Part shown: positions 1 to 7,960 of the stretch, one piece after another | How positions within the stretch are numbered: position 1 is the first letter of the stretch | Layout: each line of letters begins with the position of its first letter | Origin: Elioraea rosea | GTDB lineage: Bacteria; Pseudomonadota; Alphaproteobacteria; Acetobacterales; Acetobacteraceae | NCBI RefSeq assembly: GCF_007644105.1 | Contig: NZ_VFAC01000013.1 | Span: forward strand, 1-64,000 | Length of the DNA: 64,000 bases | Direction of reading: 5' to 3' | Notes under the pieces: generated by a model | Databases searched by the model: none | What the model saw: the letters and a program-made list of their open reading frames with translations, nothing else | What the model was told of the DNA's origin: nothing | Made by a program: the position numbers and the translations under genes

Positions 1-285
1 CGCGGGTGGCGCGGGCGAGGGCTCGGGCGCCTCGGTCGGCGCCTCGCGGGTCGGCTCGCGCGCGGGCGGGGTCGGCGTCTCTGCCGCCGCCGTCGGCCCG
101 GCGGCGACCTCGAACTCGACGGGAACGCCCTGCTCCGGCGGCTCCTCGAACTGCTTGGAGGACTGCACGCCGACGAGAACTGCGAAGACGACGAGCACGT
201 GCAGCGCGCCGGAGAACAAAATGCCGCGGCGCATGCCTTCCCGGTCCTCGCGGGCGGGGTCGATCTGGTCGTCCTCGCGCGGCAT
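1..285 (-). CDS. tolA: TolA/TonB-family protein, partial (C-terminus outside window)
   Basis: Only the first 95 codons are present; the gene runs off the left edge. Reading the minus strand from an ATG at 285 gives a short charged N-terminus (MPREDDQIDP), one membrane segment at about residues 19-40 (GILFSGALHVLVVFAVLVGV), then a Pro/Glu/Ala-rich stretch. That is the layout of TolA, the periplasm-spanning link between the TolQR motor and TolB/Pal in the outer membrane. It follows tolR by 24 bp on the same strand, the usual tolQRA order. The diagnostic C-terminal domain is missing, so the call rests on topology and position. Confidence 0.85.
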   Translation of the reverse strand, partial: MPREDDQIDPAREDREGMRRGILFSGALHVLVVFAVLVGVQSSKQFEEPPEQGVPVEFEVAAGPTAAAETPTPPAREPTREAPTEAPEPSPAPPA

Positions 286-309
286 CGCCCTGCCTCGCAG
301 CGCTCCGGC

Positions 310-801
310 TCAGCGCCCCTGCGGCCGCTGGGCGGGCGCGGGTTGCGCCGGCCGCTGCTGCGGCGTGCCTGTCGCCTGGTCCATCTGCAGCGCGACGCGG
401 GTGAAGCCGCCCTGCTGGATGGCGGACAGCGTCTCGGCGATCCGCCCGTAATTCGCTGCCCTGTCGCCGCGCACGAAGACGCGCGTCTCCTCCCGGTTGC
501 GGTTCGCCGCGATCGCCTGGAGGCGGGGGATCAGGTCGGCCATCTCGATCGGCGTCTCCTGCAGGATGATGCCGCCATCGGCGCGGACCGAGACGACGAG
601 CGGCTCGTCGGGGTTCGCGATGGGGTTAGCCGAGGTGCGCGGCAGGTCCACCTGCACGCCGACGGTCAGCAGGGGGGCCGCGACCATGAAGATGATCAGC
701 AGCACCAGCATCACATCGACCAGCGGCGTGACGTTGATCTCGGCCATCGGCCGGTAGCGGCCCTTGCGGCCACCGCCATTGCCGATCATCCCCGCGGCCA
801 T
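310..801 (-). CDS. tolR: TolR, inner-membrane subunit of the Tol-Pal motor
   Basis: ExbD/TolR family, 163 residues. TolR forms a proton-driven inner-membrane complex with TolQ that energises TolA for outer-membrane constriction at division. Visible: short cytoplasmic N-terminus with MAEINVTPLVDVMLV, where the Asp in the single transmembrane helix is the expected proton-carrying residue, then a periplasmic domain containing VFVRGDRAANYGRI. The chosen ATG at 801 almost abuts the tolQ stop codon (803-805). A start at 864 would lie deep inside tolQ and adds a non-homologous Arg/Ser-rich segment. The last 20 residues are Gln/Pro-rich and probably disordered. Confidence 0.96.
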   Translation of the reverse strand: MAAGMIGNGGGRKGRYRPMAEINVTPLVDVMLVLLIIFMVAAPLLTVGVQVDLPRTSANPIANPDEPLVVSVRADGGIILQETPIEMADLIPRLQAIAANRNREETRVFVRGDRAANYGRIAETLSAIQQGGFTRVALQMDQATGTPQQRPAQPAPAQRPQGR

Positions 802-802
802 C

Positions 803-1528
803 TCAGACCCTCTCGTCTGTCTGGCGCGACAGGATCGCGCCGAACTCGCCCGCGAAGCCCTCAAGGCGCGCGGCGAACCGGGCGAGGTCGGTCGAGATCT
901 TGTTGTAGGCGAGCACGGCCGGAATGGCAGCGACGAGGCCGATCGCGGTCGCGAACAGCGCCTCGGCGATGCCCGGCGCGACGACGGTGAGGTTGGTGTT
1001 CTTCATCGCAGCGATCGCGGTGAAGCTGTTCATTATGCCCCAGACCGTGCCGAACAGTCCGATGAAGGGTGCGGCCGAGCCGACGGAGGCGAGGAACACC
1101 ATCCACTTCTCGAGCCGCTCCATCTCCCGCTGCGTGGTGATGGCCATCGCCCGCTCCACGCGTTCGCGGATCGCCACCCGGCTGCCCTCCGAGGCGCTGA
1201 CAAGGCGGGAGGCGGAACGGTTCCACTCGCGCATCGCGGCCGAGAACACGGCCTCCATCGGGTGGCGCGGGTTCTCGCCCGCCTCGCGGTAGAGGTCCTC
1301 GAGGTTCACGCCAGACCAGAACCGGTCCTCGAACGCCGCGGCGCGGGCATTGGCGCGGCGGAGCGTGACGGTCTTGTCGAAGATGATCGCCCAGACCCAG
1401 ACGGAGGCGAGCAGCAGCCCGATCATCACCGCCTTGACGACGATGTCGGCCTGCAGGAACAGGCTCCAGAGTGACAGGCTGGCCGCCGCATCCCCCGCGA
1501 GGCCCGCCGCTTCAACCGCACGATCCAT
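803..1528 (-). CDS. tolQ: TolQ, inner-membrane proton channel subunit of Tol-Pal
   Basis: MotA/TolQ/ExbB family, 241 residues, normal length. Three membrane segments are visible: about residues 24-46, a second in VFLASVGSAAPFIGLFGTVWGIM, and a third in APGIAEALFATAIGLVAAIPAVLAYN. The GLFGTVWGI and GIAEALFATAIGL segments are the family signature lining the proton path. TolQ surrounds TolR and powers TolA. It is the first gene of the tolQ-tolR-tolA run and lies 18 bp downstream of ybgC, the classical ybgC-tolQRA arrangement. Confidence 0.97.
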   Translation of the reverse strand: MDRAVEAAGLAGDAAASLSLWSLFLQADIVVKAVMIGLLLASVWVWAIIFDKTVTLRRANARAAAFEDRFWSGVNLEDLYREAGENPRHPMEAVFSAAMREWNRSASRLVSASEGSRVAIRERVERAMAITTQREMERLEKWMVFLASVGSAAPFIGLFGTVWGIMNSFTAIAAMKNTNLTVVAPGIAEALFATAIGLVAAIPAVLAYNKISTDLARFAARLEGFAGEFGAILSRQTDERV

Positions 1529-1546
1529 CGTGTCCCTTCCGCCTTC

Positions 1547-1984
1547 TCAGCCAGAGCCTCTGCCGCGATGGGGGCCGAGAAGCCCCCGCAAGGCGGCGGG
1601 GATGCGCTCGGGCCGCAGCGTCGCCGCCCGGACGCACACCAACCCGACGGCGAGCGAGGCCACCGCCTCCTCGCCACTCTCCCCGGACCTGAACACCCCC
1701 TGCGCGAGGTCGAGCGAGGCACCGCCCAGCCGGCTCACCCGCGTCGCCACCACCAGCGAATCGTCGAGTCGCGCCGGGCGGTGATACTCGACCGAGAGCG
1801 ACTTGACGACAAAGATCAGCCCGTCGCGGGCGATCAATTGCTGGTGGGGGAGGCCAAGATCCCGCAGGTATTCGGTCCTCGCCCGCTCCGCGAAACGCAG
1901 ATATGAGGCGTGATAGACGACACCCCCGGCATCCGTGTCCTCGAAATACACGCGCAACTGGAAGCGGTGGGCTTCGGGCTCCAC
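1547..1984 (-). CDS. ybgC: YbgC-type acyl-CoA thioesterase
   Basis: Hot-dog fold thioesterase of about 145 residues, associated with Tol-Pal and phospholipid metabolism. The active-site segment RVYFEDTDAGGVVYHASYLRF carries the catalytic Asp of the 4-hydroxybenzoyl-CoA thioesterase family. I place the start at a GTG (1982-1984), two bases after the ruvB stop. A longer reading from 2059 would overlap ruvB by 73 bases and adds only an Arg/Ala-rich extension. It sits between ruvB and tolQ on the same strand, so it is probably part of one ruv-ybgC-tol transcription unit. In vivo substrate is not determinable here. Confidence 0.92.
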   Translation of the reverse strand: MEPEAHRFQLRVYFEDTDAGGVVYHASYLRFAERARTEYLRDLGLPHQQLIARDGLIFVVKSLSVEYHRPARLDDSLVVATRVSRLGGASLDLAQGVFRSGESGEEAVASLAVGLVCVRAATLRPERIPAALRGLLGPHRGRGSG

Positions 1985-1986
1985 CG

Positions 1987-3021
1987 CTATTCGGCCTCGC
2001 CGCCGCGCAGCAGGTCGGGTTGCAGGCCGGCCGGGGGCACAAGCCCGAGATGCCGCCACCCTGCATCGCCGAGCACGCGGCCGCGCGGCGTGCGCAGGAC
2101 GAACCCCTCCTGGATCAGGTAGGGCTCGACCACGTCCTCGAGGCTGTCGCGCGCCTCAGCAAGCGCCGCGGCAAGCGTCTCGACGCCGACCGGCCCGCCG
2201 CCATGCCGCTCGGCGATCAGGCGCAGGTAGCGCCGGTCCATCGCGTCGAGGCCGCGCGCGTCGACCTCGAGCCGCGTCAGTGCCGCGTCCGCCGCCGAAC
2301 GATCGACCCGCGTGGTGCCGGCCACAGTGGTGAAATCGCGCACCCGCCTGAGCAGCCGTCCCGCGATCCGTGGCGTGCCACGCGAGCGCCGCGCGATCTC
2401 GGTCGCGCCATCCTCGGCGAGGTCAAGGTCGAGCAGCGCGGCCCCTCGGCGGACGATCGCGAGCAGCTCCTCCGGGGTGTAGAACATCAGCCTGAGCGGA
2501 ATGCCGAACCGGTCGCGCAGCGGGGTCGAGACGAGGCCCGAGCGCGTCGTCGCGCCCACAAGCGTGAAGGGCGGAAGGTCGATCCGCACGCTGCGCGCCG
2601 CAGGCCCCTCGCCGATGATCAGGTCGAGCCGGAAATCCTCCATCGCCGGGTAGAGCACCTCCTCGATCGCCGGCTGGAGGCGGTGGATCTCGTCGATGAA
2701 CAGGACGTCGCGCGGCTGGAGATTGGTCAGGATCGCGGCGAGATCGCCCGAGCGCTGGATCACGGGCCCGGAGGTCGCACGGAAGCCGACGCCGAGCTCG
2801 CGCGCCACGATCTGCGCGAGCGTGGTCTTGCCCAGGCCGGGCGGCCCATGCAGCAGCACATGGTCGAGCGCCTCGCCGCGCGCGCGGGCGGCCTCGACGA
2901 ATACGGCGAGGTTGGCCTTCGCCTGGGCCTGGCCGATGAACTCGGCGAGCCGCGTCGGGCGGAGTGCCGCCTCGCCGAGATCATCTCCGCGCTGGCCGGG
3001 GTCGGTGATGCGCTCCTGCAC
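1987..3021 (-). CDS. ruvB: Holliday junction branch migration ATPase RuvB
   Basis: 344 residues, typical length. AAA+ motor that, with RuvA, drives branch migration of Holliday junctions. Visible: Walker [10 protein letters not shown] near residue 60, Walker B with FIDEIHRL, sensor 1 GATTRSG, arginine-finger region TPLRDRFGI, and the C-terminal winged-helix with EPYLIQEGF. The start is a GTG at 3021, three bases after the ruvA stop (3025). Gene order ruvC-ruvA-ruvB with tiny gaps or overlaps indicates translational coupling. No LexA box was recognised upstream of this run. Confidence 0.98.
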   Translation of the reverse strand: MQERITDPGQRGDDLGEAALRPTRLAEFIGQAQAKANLAVFVEAARARGEALDHVLLHGPPGLGKTTLAQIVARELGVGFRATSGPVIQRSGDLAAILTNLQPRDVLFIDEIHRLQPAIEEVLYPAMEDFRLDLIIGEGPAARSVRIDLPPFTLVGATTRSGLVSTPLRDRFGIPLRLMFYTPEELLAIVRRGAALLDLDLAEDGATEIARRSRGTPRIAGRLLRRVRDFTTVAGTTRVDRSAADAALTRLEVDARGLDAMDRRYLRLIAERHGGGPVGVETLAAALAEARDSLEDVVEPYLIQEGFVLRTPRGRVLGDAGWRHLGLVPPAGLQPDLLRGGEAE

Positions 3022-3024
3022 GGC

Positions 3025-3639
3025 TCAGGCCTTCGCCAGCGCGCGAAGCGCATCCGTCAACACCGTCTCGACCGTCGCCGCCTCGCCCTGGGCGGCGCGG
3101 GCGGCGGCTGCGGCCGGCTCTGCCTCGCCGCGGCGATAGCCGAGATTGGCGAGCGCGGAGAGCACGTCTGCGAGCAACGGGTCGGCTGGCGGGGCGTGCG
3201 CGGCGGCGGTGACGGGCGCGAAGGCGATGGGGTCGGCGAAGCCGGCCTTGTCCTTGAGCTCGGTGACGAGACGGGCCGCAAGCCGCGGGCCTACGCCGGG
3301 GGCGCGGGACAGCACGGCGCGGTCGCCGCCCGCGATCGCGGCGGCCAGCTGGCCGGGCGACAGCGTGCCGAGGAGCCCGAGCGCGACCTTCGCCCCCACA
3401 CCCTGGACGGTGAGAAGCGTGCGGAACGCGGCGCGCTCGGCCACATCGAGGAAGCCGTAGAGGGTGATCGCGTCCTCGCGGACCATCGTCTCGACCAGGA
3501 GCGAGCAGGCGCCGCCCGGCGCAGGGAGGGAGGCGAGGGTGCGCGCCGAGACCGAGACGAGATAGCCGACGCCGCCGACATCGATCACGACGCCGTCCGC
3601 ACCCGCGCTGTCGATGCGTCCGGAAAGCTTGCCGATCAT
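3025..3639 (-). CDS. ruvA: Holliday junction-binding protein RuvA
   Basis: 204 residues. RuvA binds four-way junctions and loads RuvB. The N-terminal OB-fold ([10 protein letters not shown]... [11 protein letters not shown]), the central helix-hairpin-helix segments ([15 protein letters not shown] and [19 protein letters not shown]) and the C-terminal RuvB-binding domain ([17 protein letters not shown]) are all visible. ATG at 3639 overlaps the ruvC stop by four bases (ATGA), which fixes the start. An Ala/Pro-rich linker of about 20 residues separates domains II and III, as is usual. Confidence 0.98.
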   Translation of the reverse strand: MIGKLSGRIDSAGADGVVIDVGGVGYLVSVSARTLASLPAPGGACSLLVETMVREDAITLYGFLDVAERAAFRTLLTVQGVGAKVALGLLGTLSPGQLAAAIAGGDRAVLSRAPGVGPRLAARLVTELKDKAGFADPIAFAPVTAAAHAPPADPLLADVLSALANLGYRRGEAEPAAAAARAAQGEAATVETVLTDALRALAKA

Positions 3640-4133
3640 CGCGCGAAGGCCGCGATGCGCGTGGCCGTCGCGCGGTGATGCGCGTGGCAGATGGCGACCG
3701 CGAGCGCATCGGCCGCATCCGCACGACCAGGCGCCGCTCCAGGAAGCAGCATGCGCACCATCGCCTGCACCTGCTGCTTCGCCGCGTGGCCCTGCCCGAC
3801 CACGGCGCGCTTCACCGCAGTCGCCTGGTATTCCGCGACCGGAATGCCGGCGAGCGCAGGGGCGAGAAGCACCACGCCGCGCGCCTGGCCGAGCTTCAGC
3901 GTCGAAGCCGGGTTGCGGTTCACGAAGGTCTCCTCCACGGCGGCCTCGTCGGGCTGCCAGGAGGCGATCAGTGCCGCCAGAGCGGCGTGCAGGGCCGCCA
4001 GTCGTGCGGGCAGCGGCGCATCCGTGTCGGTTTCCACGAACCCGTCCGCGACATGGCGCAGGTGGTTGCCCTCGGCCTCGATCACGCCCCAGCCCGTCGT
4101 TCCGAGGCCGGGATCGAAGCCCATGACGCGCAT
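3636..4133 (-). CDS. ruvC: Crossover junction endodeoxyribonuclease RuvC
   Basis: 165 residues. Resolvase that cuts Holliday junctions symmetrically. RNase H-like fold with acidic catalytic residues visible: D7 in [14 protein letters not shown]67/E68 in AAVEETFVN, and D139/D142 in [10 protein letters not shown]. It also has the conserved [14 protein letters not shown] segment. It is the first of the ruvCAB genes, starting five bases after yebC ends and overlapping ruvA by four bases. yebC-ruvC-ruvA-ruvB is a common bacterial order. Confidence 0.98.
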   Translation of the reverse strand: MRVMGFDPGLGTTGWGVIEAEGNHLRHVADGFVETDTDAPLPARLAALHAALAALIASWQPDEAAVEETFVNRNPASTLKLGQARGVVLLAPALAGIPVAEYQATAVKRAVVGQGHAAKQQVQAMVRMLLPGAAPGRADAADALAVAICHAHHRATATRIAAFAR

Positions 4134-4138
4134 CGCGC

Positions 4139-4888
4139 TCAGGCCGAGAGCCTGGCGAGCACGGCGTCCGACACCTCGAAATTGGCGAACACCGTCTGCA
4201 CGTCGTCATGGTCCTCGAGCGCGTCGATCAGCTTGAGGATCGAGGCCGCCTGCTCCTCGTCGACCGCAGCCGTCGTCGTGGGGCGCCATTCGAGCCTTGC
4301 CTCCTCCGGGTCGCCGAAGCGTGCGGCGAGCGCCGACTGCACGGCGAACAGGTCGTCCGCGCCGCAGGTGACCTCGTGGCCCCCCTCGCCGCTCTCGACG
4401 TTCTCCGCCCCCGCCTCGATCGCGGCCTCGAGCATCGTCTCGGCATCGGCCGCGGCGGCGGGGTAGCGGACGACGCCGAGCCGGTTGAACATGAAGGCGA
4501 CGGAGTTCGTCTCGCCGAGCGCACCGCCATGCTTGGAGAAGATCGTCCGCATGTCGGAGGCGGTGCGGTTGAGGTTGTCGGTGAGCGCCTCGACGATGAC
4601 GGCGACGCCCCCGGGCCCATAGCCCTCGTAGCGACGGGCAACGTAGTCCTCCCCTCCCGCCTCGCCAGAGGCCTTCTTGATCGCACGCTCGATCGTGTCG
4701 CGCGTCATGTTCGCCTGGCGCGCGGCGACGAGGGCGGCGCGCAGGCGGGGGTTGGCGTTCGGGTCTGGCGAGCCGCCGCGGACGGAGACGGTGATCTCGC
4801 GGATGATCTTGGCGAAGATCCGCGCCCGCTTGGCGTCCTGCGCGCCCTTGCGGTGCATGATGTTCTTGAACTGCGAGTGGCCGGCCAT
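4139..4888 (-). CDS. yebC: YebC/PmpR family protein (TACO1-like)
   Basis: 249 residues, typical for the family, beginning [21 protein letters not shown]. Conserved features seen: [38 protein letters not shown], the [18 protein letters not shown] segment and acidic [14 protein letters not shown] near the C-terminus. Family members have been described both as DNA-binding regulators and, for TACO1-like members, as translation factors helping ribosomes through proline stretches; the sequence does not decide between these. It leads the ruvCAB cluster with a five-base gap. Confidence 0.97.
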   Translation of the reverse strand: MAGHSQFKNIMHRKGAQDAKRARIFAKIIREITVSVRGGSPDPNANPRLRAALVAARQANMTRDTIERAIKKASGEAGGEDYVARRYEGYGPGGVAVIVEALTDNLNRTASDMRTIFSKHGGALGETNSVAFMFNRLGVVRYPAAAADAETMLEAAIEAGAENVESGEGGHEVTCGADDLFAVQSALAARFGDPEEARLEWRPTTTAAVDEEQAASILKLIDALEDHDDVQTVFANFEVSDAVLARLSA

Positions 4889-5013
4889 GGCGCCGCCCTC
4901 CTGCCTCGTCTTTCGAGTCGCGTGGTCGGGTTCGGTGGCGGGCTTGTAGCAGCCGCAGCCTGCGGATGGAAACGGGGGGCTGGCCCGCTGGCCGTCGCTG
5001 CCCGGTTCCTACT

Positions 5014-5436
5014 TCACGGCGCGACCGTGTCGAAAGGGTTCAGCACAAGCGCGCCCAATGCTTGAACATCGGCCGTGTCGCACGTCACCAGCACGAGACC
5101 ATTCGCCAGCGCCGTCGCGGCAAGAAGGGCATCGACGACGGGGACAGGCCTTATGGACGACATGCGCCCCCATGCCTCGGCCACGGCCGCATCGATGCCG
5201 AGAATGCGCTGGCCGAAGGCCTCGACCACCTGCGCAAGCCAGGCGTCGAGCGCACCGGCCTTCACAGGGGCGCGCGGACGCGCGGCCTCGATGCCTCTCC
5301 TGATCTCGCCCAGGGTGAGCACGCTCAGGAACAGGTCCCCCTCCTCCACGGCGCTCCACCACGCGGCCACGGCTGGGCGGCAGCGCTCCGCCTTGCGGAT
5401 TTCCGAGATGACGTTGGTATCGATGAGCCAGGACAA
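5014..5436 (-). CDS. vapC: PIN-domain toxin (VapC/FitB type)
   Basis: 140 residues, PIN-domain ribonuclease of the VapC/FitB class; such toxins cut RNA and are neutralised by a cognate antitoxin. Catalytic acidic residues are visible: D7 in LIDTNVISEIRK, E44 in LSVLTLGEIRRGIE, and the Asp cluster in PVVDALLAATALANGLVLVTCDTADVQ. The homologous start falls on a TTG (5434-5436), unusual among its neighbours. The upstream antitoxin frame runs 112 bases into it, far more than the usual short TA overlap. This junction is discussed as a finding. The domain looks intact. Confidence 0.92.
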   Translation of the reverse strand: MSWLIDTNVISEIRKAERCRPAVAAWWSAVEEGDLFLSVLTLGEIRRGIEAARPRAPVKAGALDAWLAQVVEAFGQRILGIDAAVAEAWGRMSSIRPVPVVDALLAATALANGLVLVTCDTADVQALGALVLNPFDTVAP

Positions 5437-5726
5437 AGCTCGAGCGGCCGTCCGAAGTCACGCGTCCGCTTTAGTTCGACGCCATCCAGAGGCGCGCTGG
5501 CCAGCAGGTCCTTCAGGCTGCGGTGGGGAACCGACAGAAATTGGCTGCGCAGCAAAGTGCGGGCGTCCTGGCCGCGCGTGGCGTCGGCCAAGGCGGCTGC
5601 CACCGCCCGGACGAGGGAAACGTCTTCAGCGCGCACCTGGAGCTCGAGGCGCTGCAGGCCACGGTTGCGCAGGCGCTGGCGATGCTTGGCCAGGGCGTTT
5701 CCGGTCGATTTCGTCTTGAGCGGCAC
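5325..5726 (-). CDS. Putative antitoxin of the PIN-domain pair, with extended C-terminus
   Basis: 133 residues from a GTG at 5726 preceded by a good GAGGAG ribosome site. The first about 97 residues look like an antitoxin: a basic helical N-terminus (ALAKHRQRLRNRG), a ribbon-helix-helix-like strand/helix segment (LQRLELQVRAEDVSLVRAVAAAL), and a tail SLKDLLASAPLDGVELKRTRDFGRPLEL. The last segment resembles the toxin-binding ends of related antitoxins. No stop follows: the frame continues 36 residues inside the toxin gene as Ser/Arg-rich sequence with no family resemblance. That suggests loss of the original stop codon near 5434. Identification is by position and pattern. Confidence 0.7.
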   Translation of the reverse strand: MPLKTKSTGNALAKHRQRLRNRGLQRLELQVRAEDVSLVRAVAAALADATRGQDARTLLRSQFLSVPHRSLKDLLASAPLDGVELKRTRDFGRPLELCPGSSIPTSSRKSARRSAAAQPWPRGGAPWRRGTCS

Positions 5727-5790
5727 GACAGCTCCTCATCACCCTTTCCGGAAATCCATCCGGAAATGGCAAGAGGCTCAAAACAGGACA

Positions 5791-6603
5791 TCATCCCTCC
5801 GGCATCGCGGGCGAAAGCCCGCCACCCTGGCGCAGGGCTTCAACGCGCACCGCCCTGCCCGTCGCGTCATCGGTCTCGACGAACACGCCGCACACGGCCG
5901 CCTCGCCCTCGGCCGGCGCGAGCCGCTCGCCGGGGAGCTTCTTCCAAAAGCGCGAGACCGAGCCCGCCTTCTGCATGCCGATCACGCTGTCATAGTCGCC
6001 GCACATGCCGGCATCGGTCTGATACGCCGTGCCGCCGGGAAGGATGCGCGCATCGGCGCTCGGCACATGCGTATGCGTGCCGACGATCAGGCTCGCCTGC
6101 CCGTCGAAGCTCGCCGCATAGGCCTGCTTCTCCGAGCTTGCCTCGGCGTGGAAATCGATCACCACGGCGTCCACCGTCCGCCCCAGCCCGTGCGCGGCGA
6201 GCAGGGTGCGGGTGGCCTGGAACGGGCAGTCGAGCGCCTCCATGAACAGCCGCCCCATCACGTTGGCGACCAGGACCTTCTTCTGGCCCGCCGCGAACAC
6301 GCCCGCGCCCCGGCCCGGCGTGCCGGGCGGGTAGTTCAGCGGGCGGAGAAGGCGGGCCTCGCCCTCGATGTAGGGGATGATCTCGCGACGGTCCCACGCA
6401 TGGTTGCCGAGCGTCAGCACGTCGGCGCCGGCGGCGAACAGCGCGCGGGCGATCTCCGGCGTCAGGCCGAAGCCGTGCGCGGCGTTCTCGGCATTGACGA
6501 TCACGAGCTCGGTGCGCAGCCGGGCGCGGAGGCCGGGCAGCGCGGCCGTCACCGCATCGCGTCCCGCACGGCCCACCACGTCGCCGAGGAACAGGAGCCT
6601 CAT
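5791..6603 (-). CDS. YmdB-family metallophosphoesterase (TIGR00282 type)
   Basis: 270 residues. Metal-dependent phosphodiesterase; Bacillus YmdB acts on cyclic nucleotides. Metal-binding motifs visible: MRLLFLGDVVGRAGRDAV, IVNAENAAHGFG, DVLTLGNHAWDRREI, VIDFHAEASSEKQA and GTHTHVPSADARIL. These supply the Asp, Glu/Asn and His ligands of a di-metal site. The ATG at 6603 overlaps the stop of the cyclo-ligase gene by four bases, so the two are translationally coupled. The biological substrate in alphaproteobacteria is not established by sequence. Confidence 0.93.
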   Translation of the reverse strand: MRLLFLGDVVGRAGRDAVTAALPGLRARLRTELVIVNAENAAHGFGLTPEIARALFAAGADVLTLGNHAWDRREIIPYIEGEARLLRPLNYPPGTPGRGAGVFAAGQKKVLVANVMGRLFMEALDCPFQATRTLLAAHGLGRTVDAVVIDFHAEASSEKQAYAASFDGQASLIVGTHTHVPSADARILPGGTAYQTDAGMCGDYDSVIGMQKAGSVSRFWKKLPGERLAPAEGEAAVCGVFVETDDATGRAVRVEALRQGGGLSPAMPEG

Positions 6604-7193
6604 TCGGGGATGATCACACCGGCCTCGGTCGCCACCAGGTCGAGCGCGGCGTCGTAGGGGCCCGTCGGCACGCGGGGCTGGCGCTGCGCGGCATAGCCGA
6701 TGCCGATCGCGAGAACCGGGCCAGTTTCCCGCAGCTCGGAGAGCGTGCGGTCATAGTACCCCGCGCCATGGCCGATGCGCCCGCCGGCGGCATCGAAGGC
6801 GACCAGGGGGACGAGAAGCACGGTCGGCGACGCCTCTCCGGCAGCGGCATAGGGATGGGCGGTGCCGAGCGGGCCAGGTTGGAGCGCGTCGCCGAAGCGG
6901 AAGCTGCGGAACGCGAGGGTCGTGCCGCGACGCCCCGCGACAGGCAGGGCGAGCCCATGGCCCCGGCCGGCAAGGGCGAGCATCAAAGGGCGGGGGTCGA
7001 TCTCGTCCTTCAACGGCCAGTAGCCGGCGACGGTGGCGCGCGGCGGCAGGGTCAGCGCGGCGAGAAGGTGCCCGGCGAGGCGAAGGCCCGCGAGCGGCTG
7101 CCCTTCCGCCCGCGCCGCCATCCCGCGCAGGCGCGCCTCGCGCTTGGCGGCGACGACGAGCGCCGCATCGTGAAGCCTGTCGCTGTCGTGCAT
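6600..7193 (-). CDS. 5-formyltetrahydrofolate cyclo-ligase
   Basis: About 197 residues from ATG 7193. Converts 5-formyl-THF to 5,10-methenyl-THF using ATP. Family features: KREARLRGMAARA near the N-terminus, GYWPLKDEIDPRPLM, LVPLVAFDAAGGRIGHGAGYYDRTL (the ATP/folate signature) and a C-terminal APYDAALDLVATE-like segment ending VIIPE. An upstream ATG at 7232 is in frame but would put the start inside the predicted 6S RNA, so I prefer 7193. The order zapA, 6S RNA, cyclo-ligase is widely conserved in proteobacteria and supports the call. Confidence 0.95.
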   Translation of the reverse strand: MHDSDRLHDAALVVAAKREARLRGMAARAEGQPLAGLRLAGHLLAALTLPPRATVAGYWPLKDEIDPRPLMLALAGRGHGLALPVAGRRGTTLAFRSFRFGDALQPGPLGTAHPYAAAGEASPTVLLVPLVAFDAAGGRIGHGAGYYDRTLSELRETGPVLAIGIGYAAQRQPRVPTGPYDAALDLVATEAGVIIPE

Positions 7194-7209
7194 GAAACTC
7201 GTGCGGAGC

Positions 7210-7364
7210 CGCCCTGGCCGTTGGCTGTTCATCCTCCCAAGGCCTGCGCTACGCAGGTGGGCACCGTGTACCGCGGCCACGACCGCGACAGGGACAGCTC
7301 CCAATGGGAAGACATTGGCCCCGGGGATGACGTGCCTGACGCACCGGGCAGCCCCAGAAACAAG
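7210..7364 (-). ncRNA. ssrS: 6S RNA (regulator of RNA polymerase)
   Basis: The stretch between zapA and the cyclo-ligase gene has no good ORF but shows marks of alphaproteobacterial 6S RNA. Read on the minus strand it has CCCCGGGGCC, then GGGAGCTGTCCC flanking the central region, and a GGTGCCCACCTGCG closing strand. 6S RNA mimics an open promoter and sequesters sigma-70 polymerase in stationary phase. Position (zapA upstream, 5-FCL downstream) is the conserved one. The ends are approximate: I set the 5' end next to the zapA stop and the 3' end before the preferred cyclo-ligase start. Confidence 0.8.
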
Positions 7365-7682
7365 CTAGGCCTGGGCGAGCCGCGTGGCAACGCCTTCGAG
7401 CCTGCGCGCAAGGCCGATCAGGGCATCGGCTGCTGCGGCCTCGTCCACCGCCGGCTTCGGCGCCGCCCCGCCCGCCTCGCGCTTGAGGTCGGCCAGCTCG
7501 TCGGCCAGCATGATTCCGGCCATCACCAGGAGGCGGGATTCGCCGAGATTTCCGACCTGCGCCTTGATCGAGGCGACGCGCGCGTCGAGCTCGGCGCCGA
7601 GGGCCTCGAGATTCGCCTCCTGCCCGTCCGGGCAGCCGAGCGTGTAGGGGTAGCCGTTGATCTTCAGCACCACCTGCGCCAT
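7365..7682 (-). CDS. zapA: Cell division protein ZapA
   Basis: 105 residues. Cytosolic FtsZ-ring stabiliser. N-terminal beta segment MAQVVLKINGYPYTLGCPDGQEANLEALGAELD matches the ZapA head domain, followed by a helix with LLVMAGIMLADELADLKRE and a C-terminal coiled-coil tail rich in Ala/Leu. Length is typical. A small coiled-coil gene lies 33 bp upstream, a frequent neighbour of zapA in alphaproteobacteria, and the 6S RNA gene follows directly. Confidence 0.94.
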   Translation of the reverse strand: MAQVVLKINGYPYTLGCPDGQEANLEALGAELDARVASIKAQVGNLGESRLLVMAGIMLADELADLKREAGGAAPKPAVDEAAAADALIGLARRLEGVATRLAQA

Positions 7683-7715
7683 GCGCCTCGCTCCTCCTGC
7701 CCCGGCGGACCGCCG

Positions 7716-7931
7716 CTATTCCTGCTCCAGCACGCCCTGCAGCCGGGCGATCACGGCATCGAGGCGGCGGGCGGCCTCGGCCATCGCCGCGGCGGCATGG
7801 TCAGCCTCGGGTGCCTCGCGCTCGGCGGCGCGGTGCGCGAGCGCCTCGGCGACATCCTCGAGGCGGGAGACGGCGGTCTCCAGCGCGGAGGCGGCATCGG
7901 CGAGGGTCGGCGCGGCGGCTGCATCGGGCAT
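7716..7931 (-). CDS. Small coiled-coil protein next to zapA (DUF4164-like)
   Basis: 71 residues, almost entirely Ala/Glu/Leu/Arg helix with heptad-like spacing (LADAASALETAVSRLEDVAEALAHRAAERE... RRLDAVIARLQGVLEQE). No catalytic motif. It resembles the small coiled-coil proteins often found directly upstream of zapA in alphaproteobacteria, so a division or structural role is possible but inferred only from position. It probably shares a promoter with zapA. The start ATG at 7931 lies 30 bases from the divergent gene beginning at 7961. Confidence 0.75.
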   Translation of the reverse strand: MPDAAAAPTLADAASALETAVSRLEDVAEALAHRAAEREAPEADHAAAAMAEAARRLDAVIARLQGVLEQE

Positions 7932-7960
7932 GGGACTGATCCATCGAAGGGGAATCGGGC

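Noticed and set aside
1903-3678. 591-codon open frame on the plus strand
   Set aside because: Antisense to ruvB and ruvA; Arg/His-rich with no recognisable domain.
6600-7304. 5-FCL start at 7304 or 7232
   Set aside because: Both lie inside the predicted 6S RNA; the ATG at 7193 keeps all conserved motifs.
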